Positions 1 to 10,295 of a stretch of DNA of 64,000 bases are shown here, in pieces (the first letter of the stretch is position 1; every line of letters begins with the position of its first letter). The notes beneath the pieces were generated by a model. It did not search any database. It saw only the letters and a program-made list of their open reading frames with translations, and was not told the DNA's origin. The position numbers were made by a program, and so were the translations under genes. The DNA comes from Treponema pedis (GTDB lineage: Bacteria; Spirochaetota; Spirochaetia; Treponematales; Treponemataceae), in assembly GCF_017161325.1 (NCBI RefSeq), contig NZ_CP045670.1:1605367-1669366 (forward strand). Direction: 5' to 3'.

Positions 1-1
1 T

Positions 2-1084
2 TATACAAAAGAGGATATTCCAGCTAAAGAGTTTACAAATCTTGTGTTTAGCGGAAAAGGAAATAATATAGAGTATATGCCGATAGAGAATTTTTTGGCT
101 TCCGCAAGTCCCGATGAGGTAAAAAAGATTTTTGATTTTACAAAATCGGTGCGGGAAAAAAATTGCGGCTTGGGTGAGATTTATATTCAGGAAGTAAAAG
201 ATAAACGGAATTCCGGTGTTTATATAAAAGTAAAAAAAGCAAAAACGGAAGAGGAAACCGCCAATTTATTTGTAAATTTTAATATGGATGAAAAAAATAA
301 TGTTTTATACGACCAAAGTTTTATTCATATTGAGGAAGGCTCCAAGGCAAAAATTTTTTTGTATTATGATGTTGCGGGATACGATTGCAGCAGGGCGGAA
401 CTTTTTAGAAACGGACTTTTAAGTATTATTGCGGAAAAAGATTCCGTTGTTGAATTGATAAAGGTTCAAAATCTTTCGCATTGCGGAATTAACTTTGAAA
501 CCGTAAAGCTCTATGCTCTTGAACATGCCGAAGTGCGCTTTTATGATATTCAGCTTGGAGGCAAAATAAACGGTTCTTCAACTTCAACTTATATGCCTGA
601 GCAATGGGCGGACGTTCAAATTTTTCCTCTTTATTTTGCCGATAAAAACCGTAAAATCGACCTTGAACAAAACTTTATAATTAACGGAAAAAATTCTTCC
701 GGAAGTATTTCCGCCCGCGGCGCCTTAAAAAACACCGCACATAAGATGTTTCGCGGAAATATTTTTTTAAATAAGGGTTGCAGCCATTCTTCCGCAAAAT
801 TTTCCGATAATACTATTATGCTGGATAAGACGACGGTAGGAGCCACTATTCCAACTATTTTTTGCGATGAAGATGACGTTATAGGGGAGCATGCTGCAAG
901 TTTTGAAGCGGTAAACCGTGATAAATTATACTATTTGATGACACGCGGTTTTGACGAATTAAGCGCTAAAAAACTGATTATAGAAGCTGCTTTTAAACCG
1001 GTATTCGGTATGATAGACGATGAAGAAATTAAAGAAAGACTTTTAAACGAGTTCAGAGTTAATTTGGACGAAATTACCGAGTAG
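2..1084 (+). CDS. SufB/SufD-family Fe-S cluster assembly protein, 5' end outside window
   Basis: The reading frame is open from base 2, so the start lies upstream; the GTG at 44 is internal. The visible 360 residues have the beta-helical SufB/SufD layout. The C-terminal part carries the family pattern HKMFRGNIF, then a Ser/Asp-rich repeat, then GEHAASFEAV, then YLMTRGFDELSAKKLI, which is the helical tail of SufB/D. In the family these proteins form the SufBCD scaffold that builds Fe-S clusters in the cytosol with the SufC ATPase, and sufB and sufC would be expected just upstream. SufB and SufD cannot be separated safely from the C-terminal part; SufD is slightly favoured because SufB is usually longer. 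It ends at a hairpin shared with the convergent LysR gene. Confidence 0.85.
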   Translation, partial: YTKEDIPAKEFTNLVFSGKGNNIEYMPIENFLASASPDEVKKIFDFTKSVREKNCGLGEIYIQEVKDKRNSGVYIKVKKAKTEEETANLFVNFNMDEKNNVLYDQSFIHIEEGSKAKIFLYYDVAGYDCSRAELFRNGLLSIIAEKDSVVELIKVQNLSHCGINFETVKLYALEHAEVRFYDIQLGGKINGSSTSTYMPEQWADVQIFPLYFADKNRKIDLEQNFIINGKNSSGSISARGALKNTAHKMFRGNIFLNKGCSHSSAKFSDNTIMLDKTTVGATIPTIFCDEDDVIGEHAASFEAVNRDKLYYLMTRGFDELSAKKLIIEAAFKPVFGMIDDEEIKERLLNEFRVNLDEITE

Positions 1085-1128
1085 ACGGTTTTTTAATATT
1101 TAACTTTATGTAAAGGTAAAAATGCGGT

Positions 1129-1168
1129 AAACTGAGGCTTATAAGTTTGTTAACTGAGCCTCAGTTTT
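1129..1168. terminator. Bidirectional hairpin terminator between convergent genes
   Basis: AAACTGAGGCT at 1129-1139 pairs perfectly with AGCCTCAGTTT at 1157-1167, with T-rich sequence on both sides. It sits between the 3' ends of the SufB/D-family gene and the LysR gene and can serve both. Confidence 0.7.
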
Positions 1169-1189
1169 ATCGTATTTTAACGGTTGTTT

Positions 1190-2077
1190 TTAATCCTTTA
1201 AAACGCAGTCTAAAAAATCCTGCAAATAACTTGAACGTGTAATTTTTTTGTTCCATACCAAATAAATATTTCGGTATTTATGCGGAATATTTTCCAGCTC
1301 AAATGCCAAAAGTTTTTTATTTTTTACCATATCTTCAACGGCAATTTTTGAAATAAACGAGGTGCCGAGCCCTTGAGCGGCTAATTGTTTTATTACTTCC
1401 GTATCGTTGATTGAAGCCGTTATATTTAAAGACTCAATGTCTATATTTTCGTTTTTTAAAATCAATTCCATATTTTGTTTTACGGCTGAGCCGCATTCCC
1501 GTATAATAAACGGTTCTTCCGCAAGTCGCTTAAGTGAAGGTTTGGTCTTTTGCAGTTTTTGATAATAAGGAGTATTTGCGGTTATAAATACAAATTCATC
1601 TTTATATATCGGTTTAAACTCGCAATTTTCATCGCCCGTTTTCATTCCGACAATTCCCACATCGACTAAGTTGGAAGAAACTTTTTTAATCGTTTCCAAG
1701 CTGTTTTTTTCTTCAATGCGTACAAGAATGTCGGGATTTTTTTCTTTGAATTTTTTAACCGTGGACGGGATTATATAACCTGCAGGGATTGTCGAAGCGC
1801 CTATAGTTATTATTTTTTTCGGCGGATAAATAAACTGATCGACAACCTTTTTTCTTTGCGCCAACAGCTCTTTTGCCTGACTGTAAAGATTCGTTCCGGC
1901 CTCGGTAATTTTAAGTTCTCTTGTAGTACGTATAAACAAGGGGGTATTTAATTCTTTTTCCAAATTGCGTATAACTAAACTTACCGTAGGCTGCGATATA
2001 TTTAAATTTGCCGCCGTGGTGGAAAAACTGAGATTTTCTACAAGTTCCGTGAAAATTTCCAAATGCTTAAATTCCAT
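1190..2077 (-). CDS. LysR-family transcriptional regulator
   Basis: 295 residues, the usual LysR length. Residues 1-60 form the winged helix-turn-helix (EFKHLEIFTELVENLSFS, then AANLNISQPTVSLVIRNLE, then FIRTTRELKITEAG). Residues from about 88 form the periplasmic-binding-protein-like effector domain starting at ITIGASTIPAGYIIPSTV. GGAGG stands before the ATG. It is divergent from the ABC exporter genes at 2220, with about 140 bp between the starts, so control of that operon or of its own promoter is possible. The effector is unknown; resemblance to CysB/CysL-type regulators is general only. Confidence 0.9.
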   Translation of the reverse strand: MEFKHLEIFTELVENLSFSTTAANLNISQPTVSLVIRNLEKELNTPLFIRTTRELKITEAGTNLYSQAKELLAQRKKVVDQFIYPPKKIITIGASTIPAGYIIPSTVKKFKEKNPDILVRIEEKNSLETIKKVSSNLVDVGIVGMKTGDENCEFKPIYKDEFVFITANTPYYQKLQKTKPSLKRLAEEPFIIRECGSAVKQNMELILKNENIDIESLNITASINDTEVIKQLAAQGLGTSFISKIAVEDMVKNKKLLAFELENIPHKYRNIYLVWNKKITRSSYLQDFLDCVLKD

Positions 2078-2219
2078 AAATCCTCCGAAATTATTTTACA
2101 AGAATATCTGTAATTTAATAAAAAGTCAATAAGTATTATTAAACGGCAAACGGGTCGTATTTATAAGCGGTCTTTACCATTCCGAAAAAAAATGCTAATA
2201 TATCTTTATTGGAGTAATT

Positions 2220-2999
2220 ATGCTGGAAATAAGGAATGTTTCAAAATCTTACGGGAATTCTAAAACCAAGGCGGTTGATAATATTTCCGTAACCGCTAAG
2301 GCGGGAGAAATCTTCGGCTTTTTGGGGCCTAACGGAGCAGGTAAAACTACCACAATTAAAATGATTACCGGTGTTTTAAATGCCAATGCGGGTTCCATTA
2401 TCGTAGACGGAATAAATATTGCAGAGAATTCTATTGAAGCAAAGAAAAGAATAGGCTATGTAACTGATAATCCGGAGCTGTTTTCTCAATTAAAAGCGGC
2501 GGAGTTTTTGAATTTTATAGGGGACGTTTACGGCGTTTCTTCAGAAATAAGACGTGAAAGAGTAGAAAGATATACGGAGCTTTTCGGCATTAAAAATGTT
2601 TTAAACGGAAGTATAGGAAGTTTTTCTCACGGAATGAAGCAAAAACTTTTAGTTACCGCAAGCCTTATTCCGGACCCTGCCGTATGGGTTTTAGACGAGC
2701 CTATGGTAGGTCTGGACCCCAAGTCCGCATTTCAATTGAAGGAAATTATGCGTGAGCGGGCAAATAGCGGTAAGGTTGTTTTCTTTTCAACGCATGTTAT
2801 GGAAGTGGCGGAAAAACTTTGCGATAGGCTTGCAATTATAAATGCAGGTAAAATTGTGTTTGAAGGCTCTCTTAACGAGCTGCGTGAAAAACGCGGCGAA
2901 AACGGTTCTTTAGAGAAATTGTTTTTGGAGCTTGTCGATACGGAATCGGATGTTTTTAAAACGGAAGGTTCTCAAGCCGCGGATTTAAAAACCGAATAG
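2220..2999 (+). CDS. ABC transporter ATP-binding protein
   Basis: 259-residue nucleotide-binding subunit. Walker A GPNGAGKTT lies at residues 36-44, the signature-type motif SFSHGMKQK near 134-142, Walker B VWVLDEP at 155-161, and the H-loop in FFSTHVMEVAEKLCDR. The layout is that of ABC-2 type exporters of the drug/lipid/polysaccharide class. GGAG precedes the ATG by 5 bases. The permease gene starts 9 bases after the stop, so the two form one operon. The substrate cannot be told. Confidence 0.95.
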   Translation: MLEIRNVSKSYGNSKTKAVDNISVTAKAGEIFGFLGPNGAGKTTTIKMITGVLNANAGSIIVDGINIAENSIEAKKRIGYVTDNPELFSQLKAAEFLNFIGDVYGVSSEIRRERVERYTELFGIKNVLNGSIGSFSHGMKQKLLVTASLIPDPAVWVLDEPMVGLDPKSAFQLKEIMRERANSGKVVFFSTHVMEVAEKLCDRLAIINAGKIVFEGSLNELREKRGENGSLEKLFLELVDTESDVFKTEGSQAADLKTE

Positions 3000-3008
3000 G
3001 AAAAAATT

Positions 3009-4709
3009 ATGAAAGTTTTTGTTAAACTTATTAAAATCTATTTAGCTTCAGTTTTTAATTTTAAAAATTTAAAAGCGCAAATTCAAAAACGAAAACGGAA
3101 AAACGGTGAAACCGTAGTAAAAAATTCCGCTGCAAAAATAGTAGGTATAGCAGTTCTTTTTATTTTTGTATTTATGGAATTTTTGTTTATATTCGGTTTA
3201 TATACTTACGGTCTTTACAGCGCCGCAAAAGATATGAACAATATTAAATTTTTATTTGAGGTTTCGGTATTTATAATTTCGCTTTTAAGTTTTATATTCG
3301 GATTTATACTTACGGCTTCAACTTATTATATAGGTGAAATAGAAGAGCAGTTTTTGTCTATGCCGATAAAACCTAAAGTACTTTTCGGTGCGAAATTCGC
3401 TGCAAATTGTGTAAACAGCCTTATAACTTCAGTGTCTTTTTTTGCAGTACTTATGTTTGTATACGGAATAAACGAAAAGCCTTATTTTTTATTTTATATT
3501 TGGGGGTTTATTTGCTCTTTGGTAATTCCTCTTCCGATGATCGCAGTGTGCTATTTTTTTAATATTTTTTTAATGCGCTTTACGCGGGTTTTTAAAAATA
3601 AAAATGTCATTATGATTATAAGCTCCGTAATAGGAATTTTAATTTCGCTTTGGTTTCAATATATATTTCAGTCAAGTACAAAAGGCGGTCTTGAAGATAT
3701 TGCAGCAAAACTCAGCGGCGGTTCGGTTGTTTTTGAGCATTACGGATATTTTTATCCTCCGGTAAAATTGGTGGGAAAGATTTTAACCTCCTCCGAATCC
3801 TTAAGTGCGCTCTTATATCTTGTATTATTGATTGCTTTATGTGCGGCCTTTCCCGCCTTAGTTATCTTTTTTATGTCGAAAATGTATACTGAAAGTCTAA
3901 TCGGTTTCGGGGAAAAGAAAGTAAAAAAGCTTGAAGCAAATGAGATTTCAAATTTTATACGAAAAAAAATAAAATCTATGCCGCCTTTAGCTGCATATAC
4001 AAAAAGAGAATTCGATATGATGAATAGAACCCCTATTTATTTTTTAAACGGCCCCTTCATTATTATTTTTATGCCGGTCTTATTGGCAGTAATTTTCTTT
4101 GCAAAAGGAATAAACCTAAATTCGATTCCTTCTTCGTTATTTTCTTTTATGCATGAAAGTACCGGTTTTGTAGTTGCAGGGCTTGCCGCCGGTTTTTTGG
4201 GTTCAATGAGCAATATTGCAGATACGGCTCTTTCGCGAGATGCAAAATTTCTTCCGTTTATAAAAAGTCTTCCTGTGAATATTTCGGAGTACATGTATGC
4301 AAAGTTGATACATTCTATGATTTTTGCAGTGTTTGCGGTACTAATAGGAGTGGGAATCCCTGCTTTTATTTTTAAGTTCGATATACTGAATATAGTTTTA
4401 GCTTCGCTTACGGCTCTTTCATTTTCAGGTTTAACGAATTTAATCAGTTTATTTTTGGATACGGCACATCCCAAACTGCATTGGGACAACCCCGTTTCGG
4501 CAATGAAGCAAAATATAAATGTTTTATTTATGACGCTGTTTAATTTTATAATGACTGCTGTTTCAGTTACGGTTTTAATTTTTGCACGTAATGCTTATAC
4601 GTGGGTATTGGTTGTATACTTTATCGCTATCCCTTTTGGAATTTTTGCCGTGTTAATAAAACCTTACGGTATATATGCCGAAAAGAAGATAGCAAAACTT
4701 GAACTATAA
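3009..4709 (+). CDS. ABC transporter permease, large multi-pass membrane protein
   Basis: 566 residues. After a basic N-terminus there are repeated hydrophobic segments, for example IVGIAVLFIFVFMEFLFIF, ISLLSFIFGFILTASTYYI, FIIIFMPVLLAVIFF and TLFNFIMTAVSVTVLIF, in two bundles separated by a cytoplasmic loop around residues 300-345. The motif GEIEEQFLSMPIKPKVLFGAK resembles the 'low-mobility' loop of ABC-2 type exporter permeases. It is the membrane partner of the ATPase encoded just upstream. It ends at a strong hairpin terminator. Confidence 0.85.
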   Translation: MKVFVKLIKIYLASVFNFKNLKAQIQKRKRKNGETVVKNSAAKIVGIAVLFIFVFMEFLFIFGLYTYGLYSAAKDMNNIKFLFEVSVFIISLLSFIFGFILTASTYYIGEIEEQFLSMPIKPKVLFGAKFAANCVNSLITSVSFFAVLMFVYGINEKPYFLFYIWGFICSLVIPLPMIAVCYFFNIFLMRFTRVFKNKNVIMIISSVIGILISLWFQYIFQSSTKGGLEDIAAKLSGGSVVFEHYGYFYPPVKLVGKILTSSESLSALLYLVLLIALCAAFPALVIFFMSKMYTESLIGFGEKKVKKLEANEISNFIRKKIKSMPPLAAYTKREFDMMNRTPIYFLNGPFIIIFMPVLLAVIFFAKGINLNSIPSSLFSFMHESTGFVVAGLAAGFLGSMSNIADTALSRDAKFLPFIKSLPVNISEYMYAKLIHSMIFAVFAVLIGVGIPAFIFKFDILNIVLASLTALSFSGLTNLISLFLDTAHPKLHWDNPVSAMKQNINVLFMTLFNFIMTAVSVTVLIFARNAYTWVLVVYFIAIPFGIFAVLIKPYGIYAEKKIAKLEL

Positions 4710-4713
4710 GTTT

Positions 4714-4757
4714 AATTCCTAAAACGGTTTAAAATAACCGTCTTTAGGAATTATTTT
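4714..4757 (+). terminator. Rho-independent terminator of the ABC operon
   Basis: AATTCCTAAAACGGTT and AACCGTCTTTAGGAATT pair with a short A-rich loop, followed by ATTTTATAT. It lies directly after the permease stop. Confidence 0.75.
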
Positions 4758-4974
4758 ATATAAAATATTTTATCTGCAATCTTGTCGTAATTATTTTTAT
4801 GAGTTATCATTAAAATAAGTTTATCCGTTTTTAATTCCGATAAGATTTCGGTTAAAGCTATACTTGTTTCAGTATCAAGAGCGTTTTCAATTTCATCAAA
4901 TAAGATGAGTTTTTATTTTAAAACCGACTTATTAATTAAATTTATCGTTTTTCTCTTAGGGTTTAAGTGCGGAT
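4751..4974 (-). pseudogene. Decayed C-terminal fragment of an ABC ATPase
   Basis: On the minus strand the sequence reads KRKTINLINKSVLK, then a TAA stop, then KLILFDEIENALDTETS, then LMITHKNNYDKIADK and a stop at 4751. This is the end of an ABC ATPase: a degraded signature region, Walker B plus D-loop (LILFDEIENALD) and H-loop (ITHKN). The N-terminal half with Walker A is missing and the fragment has an internal stop, so it is a remnant. It lies against the terminator of the intact ABC operon, with no obvious relation to it. Confidence 0.6.
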
Positions 4975-5119
4975 AAAAATTTTAATCTAAAGGTTTTACA
5001 ATAATATACTGACGGAATAATCGTTAAAAAAATCTATATAAATGAATTCATAGTATAAAAATAAAGTCCGTAAGTTTTATATTCCTTTGTGTTTTCCGCT
5101 TAAAGTTTTTTTGTTGTAA

Positions 5120-5218
5120 GCCGATATATAAGTATCGGCAAGTCGGTTCCCCTCCCACCCGCCGGCTTGCCGAGAGCCTTGGTTGGCGGCCGGTTTTTTA
5201 AACCGGCTCTTTTTTTTT
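5120..5218 (+). ncRNA. Possible small structured RNA with its own terminator
   Basis: A GC-rich island of about 100 bp in an AT-rich gap. GCCGATA (5120-5126) pairs with TATCGGC (5133-5139). CGGCAAG (from 5136) can instead pair with CTTGCCG further on, so the two hairpins exclude each other. The island ends in a perfect terminator. No coding frame is convincing and I do not recognise a known RNA family. It is convergent with leuS. Confidence 0.35.
5189..5218 (+). terminator. Rho-independent terminator on the plus strand
   Basis: GCCGGTTT and AAACCGGC form an 8-bp stem with a TTT loop, followed by TCTTTTTTTTT. The T-run is on the plus strand only, so it ends a plus-strand transcript and not leuS. 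Confidence 0.7.
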
Positions 5219-5292
5219 ATTCGCACGGAGGGTTTAATCCGCTTATAACCGCTTATGGTTTGTGAACGGTACCTTACGTAAGTTTTATACTT

Positions 5293-7875
5293 TTATATGA
5301 CAATATTTACAAGTTTATCGGGAACAACGATAACCTTTCTTACAGGCTTATCTGCAATATGCCTTACGGCACCTTCATTTAAAAGAGCGGTTTTTTCAAG
5401 TTCTTCTTTAGAAGTGCCTTTTTCGGCTTCGAATTTACCGCGAACCTTTCCGTTTACTTGAACTACAACCGTACAGGTTTGGTCAATACAAAATTTTTCA
5501 ACATACATAGGCCAATGAGAATAGGCAATAGATTCTTTGTTATCCAGTTTTTGCCACAGCTCTTCACCTAAATGAGGTGCATAGGGGCTTAAAAGTTTTA
5601 CAAAATTATACCATACGTAGCGCGGAATTTTTTTATATTTTGAAACTTCGTTTACAAAAATCATCATTTGGCTTATTGCCGTATTAAAATTTAAACTTGC
5701 CGTATCTTCCGTTACCTTTTTAATTGTTTTATTTAAAAGAATCGTAAGAGCCTTAGTTTCTTCCGTGGAAGTGTCGTTTACGGGGGTATCATAAATTTCC
5801 CTTTCGGATAAATTCCATACCCTTTCTAAAAATCTGAATACTCCGATTATTCCGTTTGTATTCCACGGTTTTGAAACTTCCAATGGGCCTAAAAACATTT
5901 CATAAAGACGGCAGGAATCGGCTCCGTATTCTTTTATTATTTCATCGGGGGTAATAACGTTTTTTAAACTCTTTGACATCTTGGCTATAACTTGTTCAAG
6001 TTTTTCCCCTGTGGCAATTTCTTCAAATTCGGTTTCGGAAATTTTTTTTACCCGGTCTACAGGAACAAGGGTTTTATTTTTTCGCATATAAGCGGACGCT
6101 GTTATAAGCCCTTGGTTAACGAGTTTTTTAAAAGGCTCTTCCGTAGAAACAAGCCCTAAATCGTATAAAACCTTATGCCAAAAGCGGGCATACAATAAAT
6201 GCAAAACGGCATGTTCGGCCCCTCCTATATAAAGATTAACCGGCATCCAATAATCGCATTTTTCTTTATTTGCAAATTCTTTTTCGTTATCGGGGTCGAT
6301 GTAGCGTAAATAATACCAGCAAGAGCCTGCCCATTGAGGCATTGTATTTGTTTCACGCTTTGCAGCGGCTCCGCATTTGGGGCATTTTGTATTTACCCAC
6401 GAGTCTATAGCCGCTAAGGGGCTTTCTCCGGTGCCGGCAGGCGTATAGCTTTTAACTTCCGGCAGAGTAACGGGTAAATCTTTTTCATTTACAGGTACGA
6501 CACCGCAATGAGGACAATGTACCAGAGGAATGGGTTCTCCCCAATACCTTTGGCGGCTGAAAATCCAATCCCGCAGTTTATAATTAACCGCTTTTTTCCC
6601 GATTCCCTTTTTTTCAAGAAGTTCGGTAATTTTAGATTTCGCTTCTTCCGTCGTTAATCCTGTAAATTCTCCCGAGTTAACCGAATACCCGTCTCCGCTT
6701 GTGCAGTTTTCGGGTATTGAAGAATAGTCACCTTCTTTTCCCTTGTTTTTCCATTCTTCTTCGGAAGCTACGACTTGAATTTTTTCCAAACCGAATTTTG
6801 AAGCAAATTCGAAGTCGCGTTCATCGTGAGCGGGTACTGCCATAATAGCCCCGGTTCCGTATGAAATTAAGATATAATCCGAAATCCAAATAGGAATGTT
6901 TTTACCTGTAAGAGGATTTATTGCATAAGCTCCGGTAAAAACACCCGTTTTGGTTTTTGCCAAATCCGTACGTTCAAGGTCGCTTTTTTTTGCGGATTGA
7001 CTTATGTATTGTTCAACGGCGGCTTTGTGCTCCGTGTCCGTAATTTCGCTTACAAGCTGATGTTCCGGAGCAAGAACCATATAGGTCGCACCGAAAAGGG
7101 TATCGGGGCGGGTAGTGTATACTTTTATTTTTTTTCCGCCGTTTCCGCCTGAAGAGGCTGCAAGTTCAAAATCTATTTCGGCTCCGTAACTTTTACCTAT
7201 CCAATTCCGCTGCATTTGCTTAATCGAATCGGGCCAATCCAAATTTTCTAAGCCTTCCAGGAGTTTATCCGCATATTCCGTAATTTTTAAAATCCATTGG
7301 CGTAAATTTTTGCGTTCAACTTGAGAGCCGCATCTGTCGCAATGACCTTCTTTTACTTCTTCATTTGCAAGACCGGTTAAACAGGAAGGGCACCAGTTAA
7401 TGGGAGCCTCTTTTTCGTAAGCAAGCCCTTTTTTATAAAGCTGTAAAAAAATCCATTGAGTCCATTTATAGTAATCTTCTTCGCTTGTAGAAAGCTCCCT
7501 TTCCCAATCGTAAGAAAGCCCGAGCGATTTTATCTGTCTTTTAAAATTTTCGATATTTTTATCGGTTGTAAGACGGGGATGAGTACCTGTTTTAATTGCA
7601 TAATTTTCGGCAGGAAGTCCGAAGGAATCAAAGCCCATTGGGTGTAAAACATTGTATCCGTTCATGCGTAAAAAACGGCTGTAAATATCCGTAGCCGAAT
7701 ATCCTTCGGGGTGTCCTACATGAAGACCTTCGCCTGAAGGGTAGGGGAACATATCCAAAATATAAGCCCTTCTTTCTTTCGGAAAATTCTTATCTTCCGT
7801 TGTCTTAAATGTTTTATTTTCTTCCCAATATTTTTGCCATTTCGGTTCTATTGTGCTGAATGGATATGACGACAT
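5293..7875 (-). CDS. leuS: Leucyl-tRNA synthetase
   Basis: 860 residues, standard bacterial LeuRS length. Charges tRNA-Leu in the cytosol. The class I signature HVGH is at residues 52-55 in [16 protein letters not shown]. The zinc knuckle CPSC...CDRCG is near 165-185. The editing (CP1) domain starts near [11 protein letters not shown] at about 250. KMSKS is near 630 in AKMSKSLKN. The C-terminal anticodon-binding helices end in [11 protein letters not shown] and [18 protein letters not shown] ribosome site stands before the ATG. It is a single gene with no partner on its strand. Confidence 0.98.
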   Translation of the reverse strand: MSSYPFSTIEPKWQKYWEENKTFKTTEDKNFPKERRAYILDMFPYPSGEGLHVGHPEGYSATDIYSRFLRMNGYNVLHPMGFDSFGLPAENYAIKTGTHPRLTTDKNIENFKRQIKSLGLSYDWERELSTSEEDYYKWTQWIFLQLYKKGLAYEKEAPINWCPSCLTGLANEEVKEGHCDRCGSQVERKNLRQWILKITEYADKLLEGLENLDWPDSIKQMQRNWIGKSYGAEIDFELAASSGGNGGKKIKVYTTRPDTLFGATYMVLAPEHQLVSEITDTEHKAAVEQYISQSAKKSDLERTDLAKTKTGVFTGAYAINPLTGKNIPIWISDYILISYGTGAIMAVPAHDERDFEFASKFGLEKIQVVASEEEWKNKGKEGDYSSIPENCTSGDGYSVNSGEFTGLTTEEAKSKITELLEKKGIGKKAVNYKLRDWIFSRQRYWGEPIPLVHCPHCGVVPVNEKDLPVTLPEVKSYTPAGTGESPLAAIDSWVNTKCPKCGAAAKRETNTMPQWAGSCWYYLRYIDPDNEKEFANKEKCDYWMPVNLYIGGAEHAVLHLLYARFWHKVLYDLGLVSTEEPFKKLVNQGLITASAYMRKNKTLVPVDRVKKISETEFEEIATGEKLEQVIAKMSKSLKNVITPDEIIKEYGADSCRLYEMFLGPLEVSKPWNTNGIIGVFRFLERVWNLSEREIYDTPVNDTSTEETKALTILLNKTIKKVTEDTASLNFNTAISQMMIFVNEVSKYKKIPRYVWYNFVKLLSPYAPHLGEELWQKLDNKESIAYSHWPMYVEKFCIDQTCTVVVQVNGKVRGKFEAEKGTSKEELEKTALLNEGAVRHIADKPVRKVIVVPDKLVNIVI

Positions 7876-8027
7876 AATTTTCTCCCGTTCATTAAGCTAA
7901 TTATAAATTGCCGAAAGATAATATACTAAAATAAAAAAAAAAGCAATAAGCGTATATTTTAAGTATCGGTTATAAAGGCATTACGTAAAAAAGTTGCGGG
8001 TGGAGCTTATAGAGAAAATAGAATTTA

Positions 8028-8056
8028 TTGACAAGACTTTTCTTTTTTGTTAAGAT
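8028..8056 (+). promoter_or_regulatory. Sigma-70-like promoter of the chemotaxis receptor gene
   Basis: TTGACA at 8028-8033, a 17-base spacer, TAAGAT at 8051-8056, then AAAGGAG and the ATG at 8086. Position and spacing fit a housekeeping promoter. Confidence 0.6.
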
Positions 8057-8085
8057 TAATCATTAGATAAAAAAGGAGTTAAAAT

Positions 8086-10211
8086 ATGTTGTATCAAAAA
8101 ATGTTATCTGTGGAAAAGAAAAACCGTTTCCATTCTCTGGGTATTAAACTTTTGTTTTTTACATTCGTTTTATTTTTAATTCAGTATGCAATTATCGCAT
8201 ATAAGGATTGGAGAAGTCTTGAAAATTTTTCCGAAAACCAAATAAAGATGATGGCGGATTTAAAGCACTCGGCTTTTACCAATGAATTAAATAAGTATGA
8301 GTTAATGGGAACAATATTATTGGATTCGGTTTCAGGCGATGATGAAATTATCGAAGCTTTTTCGGAGCGGAATCGTAAGGCTCTTGCGGACATGACGGTG
8401 CCTTTTTTTGAAGAGATGAAAAAAAAGTACGGTGCCAAGCAATTCCACTTTCATACGGCGCCTGCTTATTCGTTTTTAAGAGTTCAAAATCCGAACAAAT
8501 TCGGCGATGATCTTTCCGGTTTCAGACAGACCGTTTTAAAAGCGAATTCGGAAAAAATAGAAGTGCACGGGCTTGAGGTAGGTGTAAGCGATTTAGGGTT
8601 TAGAGTTGTAAAACCTCTTTTTGATTCTTCCGGAAAGCATATAGGTTCCGTAGAATACGGCGGAGCGGTAGACAGTGAATTTATAGAAAATTTTACAGGA
8701 AACTGTACTTCCGAAGTATTGGAAGGAGGTTTACAGGTAAGTGTATGCGCCCGTACCTTGGAAAATACTTATAAAATAATGGGCTCCAATTTTGAAAAAG
8801 ATATTACGGAAGACAGTATCAATATAATAGAAGAATTTAATCATAAGAACTTTATTGTACGTATTGACGGAAATAAGGCTGCCGCTTATTATCCCTTATA
8901 TGATTTTTCCGGTATGAAAATAGGCTACTCCAAATTTTTATATTCAATAGAACAAATTCAAAAAAGCAGAAATAATTTTTTTTTAAAGACAACCGTTATT
9001 TTATTTTTTATATTGCTTTTGTTTATGATAACTATTATAATTTTTACAAGGGTTTTTATTATCCGTCCCGTAAACAAGGTTATCGCTTTTCTTAAAAACA
9101 TATCCGAAGGAGATTTAAGCGTTAAACTTCCCGTAATAAATAATGATGAAATAGGAAGATTAACGGGGTATTTTTCGCAAACAATCGAAAAAATAAGTAA
9201 TATGATAAAATCGGTAACATCTCATTCTAACGAGATGAAAGAGGTGGGAGAGGTGCTTGCAAGTAATATGAGGGAAACGGCAAGCGCAATTCATCAAATA
9301 AGCGAAAACATAGAATCGGTAAAAATGCAGGCGCTGAATCAAAGCGAAAGCGTAATTGAAACTTCCGCAGCCATTGAACAGGTAATTAGCAAACTCGGAG
9401 AGTTGGACAACGATATCGAGATTCAAGCTTTAAGTATAGAGCAATCGTCTACCGCTGTAGAACAAATGGTTGTAAATATTGCTTCCGTTACAAAGAATTT
9501 GGAAAAAAATAACATGCTTATTAAAACCGTATATGAACAAACAAAAAACGGAAAAACGGAGCAAAGTCGGCGAATGTTGTTGTAGGTCAAATAGCGGAAC
9601 TGTCCGCCTCCCTTCTTGAAGCAAGCGAGATTATTCAAAATATTGCAAACCAAACGAATCTTTTAGCAATGAATGCCGCAATTGAAGCCGCTCATGCCGG
9701 AGAGAGCGGAAAAGGTTTTGCCGTTGTAGCCGATGAGATACGAAAACTTGCGGAAGAATCGAATATGCAAGGTAAACAAATAGCTGAGGTTATAAAACAG
9801 TCAACGCAAATTATCGAAAAACTTACCGTCGAAGGCGAGGCGGCAGAGAATTCTTTTATTAAAGTATATGAGCTGGTAAATCAAATTTCGGAACAGGAAG
9901 AGTTGATGGTAAGCGCAATGAAAGAACAGGAAAACGGAAGCCGTGAGGTTTTACTTGCAATTAAAAACATAAATGAAATTACCGGAGGCGTAAAATCCCG
10001 TTCCGTTGAAATGCTTACGGGAGGAATTCAAGTTTCCGATGAGATGAAAAAACTTGATAAACTTACAAAAAAAATAACCGGCAGTATGAGTGAAATGGCT
10101 GTCGCCGCTTCTCAAATAAATAATGCGGGACAGGAAGTTAACAGTATTTCTCAAAAAAATAAGGAAAGTATAGAACAATTATCCGTTGAAGTGAATAAAT
10201 TTAAAGTTTAA
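8086..10211 (+). pseudogene. Methyl-accepting chemotaxis protein, frameshifted
   Basis: The first frame (499 codons) holds a transmembrane helix at about residues 18-42, an extracytoplasmic Cache-like sensor, a second helix at about 299-329 (VILFFILLLFMITIIIF), a HAMP linker (RPVNKVIAFLKNISEGDLS) and the start of the coiled-coil signalling domain. It ends early after [10 protein letters not shown] at 9585. The next frame continues as [20 protein letters not shown], then [20 protein letters not shown], the conserved hairpin tip that contacts CheA/CheW, and runs to 10211. One missing base near 9556-9560 (GAGCAAAG where GGAGCAAAG is expected) restores one receptor of about 708 residues. It is either a recent loss of function or a sequence error. 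Confidence 0.85.
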
Positions 10212-10295
10212 TGCGGGCTAAAGAAGGGAAAGTTTAAATTTCCGGTTATAAGGGGCCTCTCTTGATTTTTTCTTTAAAATGACGAAAATAGTAAT

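Noticed and set aside
4757..5290. A tRNA or other known stable RNA in the gap before leuS
   Set aside because: No cloverleaf, T-loop GTTCRA or SRP/tmRNA signature was found; only the unassigned hairpin island remains.
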